From positions 124,001-188,000 of the forward strand of contig NZ_JAJEJP010000002.1 of assembly GCF_021390495.1 (NCBI RefSeq): 64,000 nucleotides of DNA. Direction: 5' to 3'. Below, one piece after another: positions 61,701 through 64,000 of the stretch. The DNA is from Paraburkholderia sp. ZP32-5 (GTDB lineage Bacteria > Pseudomonadota > Gammaproteobacteria > Burkholderiales > Burkholderiaceae). The translations under genes and the position numbers were made by a program. Position 1 is the first letter of the stretch. Each line of letters opens with the position of its first letter. The notes under the pieces are model-generated. The model was given only the letters and a program-made list of their open reading frames with translations. It made no database searches and was not told the origin of the DNA.

Positions 61701-64000
61701 TGAAAATCGAAACGAAGCTGGAAGAACAGCCAGCACCGAAGCAGGTGGGCCGTGCGTTGAACCGGCTCGAAGCGCGCTCGAAAGTGACGGGGCGCGCGGA
61801 GTACATCCACAATCTCGTGCTGCCGCGGATGCTGTACGGCAAGATTTTTCGCAGCACCGTCGCACACGGCAGGATCGTCAGCATCGATACCAGCGCCGCG
61901 CGCGAGCTCGAAGGCGTATTCGCGGTCTATACCGGCGAAGACATCAGGAAGGTGATTCCCGAGCCGTACTACGGCCCCGCGTTTCACGACCAGCCGATTC
62001 TCGCGCTGGATAAGGTCCGCTATATCGGCGAGCCGGTCGCCGTCGTACTCGCTTCCGATCCGCACGTCGCCGAAGAGGCGACACATCTGATCATGGCCGA
62101 GTACGATGAAATGCCGGCCGTGTTCAACGAGGTCGAGGCCGCGAAATCCGACGTGCTCGTGCACGACGTTCTGCGGCCCGCTGGCACGTTTCCCGATCTC
62201 AAGCATCTGGCCGGACGCAAGGGTACCAACGTGGCGCTCGATTTCCAGTTGCGCCGCGGCGACGTCGACGCGGCCTTCGCGAGTGCCGCGCACGTTTTCG
62301 AGGATACCTTCACGACGCAGCAGGTCATGCATACACCGCTCGAACCGATGGTGTCGCTGGCGGAGCCCGACCTCGGCACGGGCATGCTGACCGTGCACAC
62401 GGCGTCGCAAAGTCCGTCGTTCGTGCGGATCGAAATCGCGCGCCTGCTCGGCTGGGACGAAAACCGCGTGCGCGTGAAATCGGCGCTGCTCGGCGGCGGC
62501 TTCGGCGCGAAGCTGTACATCAAGCTCGAAGCGCTGGTCGTTGCGCTTGCGCTGCTGTCGCGGCGTCCGGTCAAGGTGTCGCTGACGATGGAGGAGCAGT
62601 TCTTCACGATCACCAAGCACGCGACGACGTTCCGCATGAAAACCGCCGTCGACGCGGCCGGCCGCATCACCGCGCGCAAGTGCGACGTGTGGTGGAACGG
62701 CGGCGCGTATGCGGATATCGGTCCGCGCGTTACGCAGAAGTCAGGCTTCACCGCATCGGGCCCGTACGACATCGACAACGTGTCGATCGATTCGTATCAG
62801 GTGTACACGAATCTGCCGCCCGCGGGCGCGTTTCGCGGCTTCGGCATTCCGCAGATGGTGTGGGCGTACGAAAGCCATGCGGACATGGTCTCGCGCGCGC
62901 TCGGCATCGATCCGCTCGAATTCCGCCGCCGCAACATTTTGCGCGAGGGCCGTCCGCACCCGACCGGCACGACGATGCACGACGCCGCGGTCGACCTCGT
63001 GCTCGAACGCGTCGCACAGCGCATGAACTGGGACGCACCGTTCGAGCGCGGCGCGGGCACGCTGCGGCGCGGGCGTGGCATCGGTATCGGCTTCAAGGCG
63101 GTGGTTGCGCCCACCACGTCGGTCGCGATGGTCAGTCTCGCGGGCGACGGCAGTTGCACCGTGTATTCGAGCACGGTCGATATGGGGCAGGCCTCGGAGA
63201 CCGCGATCGCGCTGATGGCCGGCGACGTGCTGGGGATTCCCGCCGAACGTATCAAGGTCATGCGTCCCGATACGGACGTCACGCCCTACGACATGGCGAC
63301 GCTCGGCTCGCGCTCGACGTTCCATATGGGCCACGCGGTGCGCCTCGCCGCCGAGGATGCGAACCGCAAGATCGCCGAACTCGCGAACGAATTGGGCGTG
63401 CCGCCGGTGCCCGCGATGCGCGCGGGCGAGCTGCTGCGCCGCAAGTACGGGATGCAGGCCGGCAATATCGTCGGCATCGGCAGCTTTATTCCGAGCTACC
63501 AGTCGCCGGCATATGAGACGGGCCATTCGGAGAACATCACGCCGAACTGGATGGTGGGCGGCTGCGGCGTCGAAGTCGAAGTGGATACGGAGACGGGCCA
63601 GTTCCGCGTGCTGCGCTTCGAGAACGTCGTCGATTGCGGCACGCCGATCAATCCGAAGGTCGTCGATACGCAGATTTCAGGCGCGGCCATCATGCAGCTC
63701 GGCATCTCGCTGTTCGAGCGCATGGAGTTCGACGAAGTCGGGCAGCTGCGCAACGCATCGTTCGCCGAGTACAAGATTCCCGGCATCCATGACATTCCGT
63801 CGACGATCGGCCGCGAAACCGTCGAGTCCGTGCAGAGCAACGGCCCGTTCGGTGCGAAGGGCGTCGGAGAGAGCGCAACGTTCGGCGTGGCGTCCGCGAT
63901 TGCCGAAGCGATCGAAGATGCCGTCGGCGTGCGGCTCAAGTCTTTGCCGTTGACGCCCGAGAGCGTCTACCGCGCGCTGTGCGCCGCGCGCAATGAACCG
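61700..64000 (+). CDS. Molybdenum hydroxylase large subunit (partial, runs off right edge)
   Basis: 767 codons visible of an expected ~780. N-terminal a/b hammerhead (RLEARSKVTGRAEYIHNLVLPRMLYGKI) and the molybdopterin domain: LLGGGFGAKLYIK (about 263-275), PPAGAFRGFGIPQ (about 373), VVDCGTPINP and the catalytic Glu in KGVGESATFG (about 722). AFRGFG is the xanthine-dehydrogenase/nicotinate-type loop; the AYRCSFR selenium/copper loop of CO dehydrogenase is absent, so this is not CO dehydrogenase. It hydroxylates a heterocycle or aldehyde with water as oxygen source. The small 2Fe-2S subunit is expected just beyond the window. Confidence 0.93.
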   Translation, partial: MKIETKLEEQPAPKQVGRALNRLEARSKVTGRAEYIHNLVLPRMLYGKIFRSTVAHGRIVSIDTSAARELEGVFAVYTGEDIRKVIPEPYYGPAFHDQPILALDKVRYIGEPVAVVLASDPHVAEEATHLIMAEYDEMPAVFNEVEAAKSDVLVHDVLRPAGTFPDLKHLAGRKGTNVALDFQLRRGDVDAAFASAAHVFEDTFTTQQVMHTPLEPMVSLAEPDLGTGMLTVHTASQSPSFVRIEIARLLGWDENRVRVKSALLGGGFGAKLYIKLEALVVALALLSRRPVKVSLTMEEQFFTITKHATTFRMKTAVDAAGRITARKCDVWWNGGAYADIGPRVTQKSGFTASGPYDIDNVSIDSYQVYTNLPPAGAFRGFGIPQMVWAYESHADMVSRALGIDPLEFRRRNILREGRPHPTGTTMHDAAVDLVLERVAQRMNWDAPFERGAGTLRRGRGIGIGFKAVVAPTTSVAMVSLAGDGSCTVYSSTVDMGQASETAIALMAGDVLGIPAERIKVMRPDTDVTPYDMATLGSRSTFHMGHAVRLAAEDANRKIAELANELGVPPVPAMRAGELLRRKYGMQAGNIVGIGSFIPSYQSPAYETGHSENITPNWMVGGCGVEVEVDTETGQFRVLRFENVVDCGTPINPKVVDTQISGAAIMQLGISLFERMEFDEVGQLRNASFAEYKIPGIHDIPSTIGRETVESVQSNGPFGAKGVGESATFGVASAIAEAIEDAVGVRLKSLPLTPESVYRALCAARNEP

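Noticed and set aside
61625..62620. 331-codon leftward frame opposite the molybdopterin subunit gene
   Set aside because: Antisense shadow of a strongly supported gene.
1..64000. tRNA, rRNA or CRISPR features
   Set aside because: No cloverleaf-like tRNA with a TTCGANTC arm, no rRNA segments and no regularly spaced repeat array were found by reading.

Overview
The window looks like chromosome from a high-GC, metabolically versatile betaproteobacterium of the Burkholderia/Paraburkholderia type. The evidence is very GC-rich codon use, GTG starts, many LysR/AraC/MarR/RpiR regulators, Gram-negative porins, an aminobenzoyl-CoA catabolic operon and XapX/VC0807-type small membrane proteins. No rRNA, tRNA, CRISPR array or intact transposon was seen.

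Layout. 1-166 is the start of a lipoprotein gene leaving the window on the left. 632-3323 is an ECF42-type sigma factor module (two DGPF/YCII proteins, a VOC protein, a long sigma factor). 3329-14605 is a mixed block of transporters, regulators and small enzymes: LysE exporter, DUF4337, XapX, quinone-oxidoreductase-like enzyme, AraC, AEC carrier with divergent LysR, VC0807, GNAT with divergent MocR, flavin reductase, LMW phosphatase-like protein, GNAT. 14700-17627 is a membrane HD-GYP sensor. 18069-19494 is a short threonyl-tRNA synthetase preceded by a threonine-codon leader peptide and an attenuator. 19940-22171 is a TonB siderophore receptor.

22466-26657 is a glnHPQ transporter continuing into a C45 acyltransferase/hydrolase and an RpiR regulator, with two palindromic operators in front. 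26669-33501 holds a GFA protein, bacterioferritin, an MHS transporter, a second (cystine-like) ABC importer with a saccharopine-dehydrogenase-family enzyme, and a truncated Lrp. 33546-35039 is a DHA2 drug exporter.

35294-44937 is a tight nine-gene operon, read leftward, for CoA-dependent 2-aminobenzoate (anthranilate) breakdown: monooxygenase/reductase, SDR, MarR, enoyl-CoA hydratase, acyl-CoA dehydrogenase, thioesterase, RidA, aminobenzoate-CoA ligase and a dienelactone hydrolase-SnoaL fusion. A sigma70-like promoter overlaps AT-rich repeats in front of it. 45791-52717 is a second catabolic cluster: LysR, two TauD-like dioxygenases, an enolase-superfamily enzyme, ArsC, a Crp/Fnr regulator and an MFS importer.

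52718-59952 is partly decayed: an IS6 transposase tail, an aldo/keto reductase tail and a dead copy of an alpha/beta hydrolase lie among an intact gamma-glutamylcyclotransferase-like protein, an MFS importer and two porins. The hydrolase survives intact at 59953, followed by the FAD and molybdopterin subunits of a xanthine-dehydrogenase-type hydroxylase that runs off the right edge. Four copies of one multi-half-site operator in this last region suggest a shared regulon, probably for uptake and oxidation of an aromatic or N-heterocyclic compound.

The most striking system is the threonine attenuator in front of the editing-less ThrRS. Next are the repeated operator family at 54.7-59.9 kb and the RidA/fusion-hydrolase content of the aminobenzoyl-CoA operon.
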